NCBI GenBank assembly: GCA_002309395.1
Contig: DBWU01000072.1
Coordinates: forward strand, 1 to 20,696
Direction: 5' to 3'
Length of the DNA stretch: 20,696 nucleotides
From: Oscillospiraceae bacterium UBA1230
Lineage (GTDB): Bacteria; Bacillota; Clostridia; Oscillospirales; Oscillospiraceae
Positions 20,241 through 20,696 of the stretch are shown in pieces (positions within the stretch are counted from its first letter, which is position 1; each line of letters begins with the position of its first letter). Under the pieces are notes generated by a model. The model was not told the origin of the DNA and searched no databases. It saw nothing but the letters and a program-made list of their open reading frames with translations. Both the position numbers and the translations under genes were made by a program.

Positions 20241-20696
20241 ATGGAATGTAACCGTGTCGGGCGGCGAACCGTCCGGCTGCGCCGGGCGCCCAGCGTGGTG
20301 TCCCACGCCTGCGTGGGCGGAAAGATGGAGCGGAACGGGCCGCTTTCAGCCCATTTCGACGAGCTGGACGACGATCCCTTTTTCGCCCAGAAGACCTGGG
20401 AGCTGGGCGAATCGGAGCTGCAGCGCCGCGCTGTGAGACACGCTTTGGAAAAAGGCTCGCTGTCGGCAAAGGATCTGGATTTCCTCTTTGCCGGCGACCT
20501 TTTGAACCAGTGTATCGGATCCAGCTTCGGACTGCGGGATTTCGGCGTGCCGTATTTCGGCATTTACGGCGCCTGCTCCACCATGGGGGAGGGGTTGGCG
20601 CTGGGCGCCATGCTCATTGACGGCGGCTTTGCCACGCTGGTAGGCGCGGTGACCTCCTCCCATTTCTGCACGGCGGAGCGGCAGTACCGCTTCCCG
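20241..20696 (+). CDS. spoVAD: Stage V sporulation protein AD, 3' truncated by window end
   Basis: The first 152 of about 340 residues of SpoVAD, a thiolase-fold protein that takes part in dipicolinic-acid transport into and out of the spore, in complex with other SpoVA proteins at the inner spore membrane. The early TVRLRRAPSVVSHACVGGK, DDPFFAQKTWELGESELQRR, DLDFLFAGDLLNQCIGSSFG and YGIYGACSTMGEGLALGAML blocks are diagnostic. ATG 20241 has GAGGTGA five bases upstream and a sigma-G-like promoter. The frame is open to the window end. Being first after its promoter suggests it heads an operon here, with spoVAE probably beyond the window. Confidence 0.95.
   Translation, partial: MECNRVGRRTVRLRRAPSVVSHACVGGKMERNGPLSAHFDELDDDPFFAQKTWELGESELQRRAVRHALEKGSLSAKDLDFLFAGDLLNQCIGSSFGLRDFGVPYFGIYGACSTMGEGLALGAMLIDGGFATLVGAVTSSHFCTAERQYRFP

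Noticed and set aside
1..20696. CRISPR arrays, tRNA or rRNA genes, integrase genes
   Set aside because: I looked for regularly spaced repeats, tRNA-like cloverleaves and recombinase motifs and saw none. The only mobile element seen is the IS200-type one.

Overview
The window looks like a chromosomal segment from an anaerobic, endospore-forming Gram-positive bacterium of the class Clostridia, probably a G+C-rich gut lineage. The evidence is a 3' truncated spoVAD gene with a sigma-G-like promoter at the right end, an AbrB/SpoVT-type regulator, a lipoprotein-type OppA, and strong purine-rich ribosome binding sites throughout. The species cannot be named from the sequence alone.

Layout: (1) 1-966 holds an IS200-type element whose transposase carries a single-base frameshift, followed by gene debris. 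(2) 1063-3777, minus strand, reads in transcription order macro-domain/HTH protein, von Willebrand A protein, ADP-ribosylglycohydrolase; two of the three belong to ADP-ribose-handling families. (3) 4217-10989 is an accessory island. On the minus strand it has a DnaB/RecA-fold ATPase whose Walker A lysine is methionine and a three-segment membrane protein with C-terminal repeats. On the plus strand it has a soluble FtsH-like AAA+ metalloprotease, a GIY-YIG nuclease-like protein, a PD-(D/E)XK nuclease-like protein and a WYL-domain regulator. (4) 11037-11964 is a boundary zone with a bidirectional-looking terminator, a short AbrB-like regulator and a GGDEF/EAL remnant with an internal deletion. 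(5) 11992-18250 is a complete oppBCDFA peptide importer on the minus strand with a near-consensus promoter and a strong terminator. (6) 18367-20696 holds a sirtuin deacylase, a cysteine-less ArsC/Spx-like protein, a cysteine-rich zinc-ribbon protein and the start of spoVAD.

The most interesting feature is in region 3. Four promoters carry the same palindrome, close to GGGACA-N4-TGTCCC, each overlapping a -35 box: those of the membrane protein, the FtsH-like protease, the PD-(D/E)XK protein and the WYL regulator itself. Three of the four also share a TATAGA -10 box 16 or 17 bp downstream, and two share nearly the same 55 bp. This points to one small regulon, most simply autoregulated by the WYL protein, that joins a membrane protein, a soluble FtsH-like protease and a nuclease. 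WYL regulators often control phage-defence genes, so a stress or defence system is a reasonable hypothesis, but nothing here proves it and I recognise no named system.
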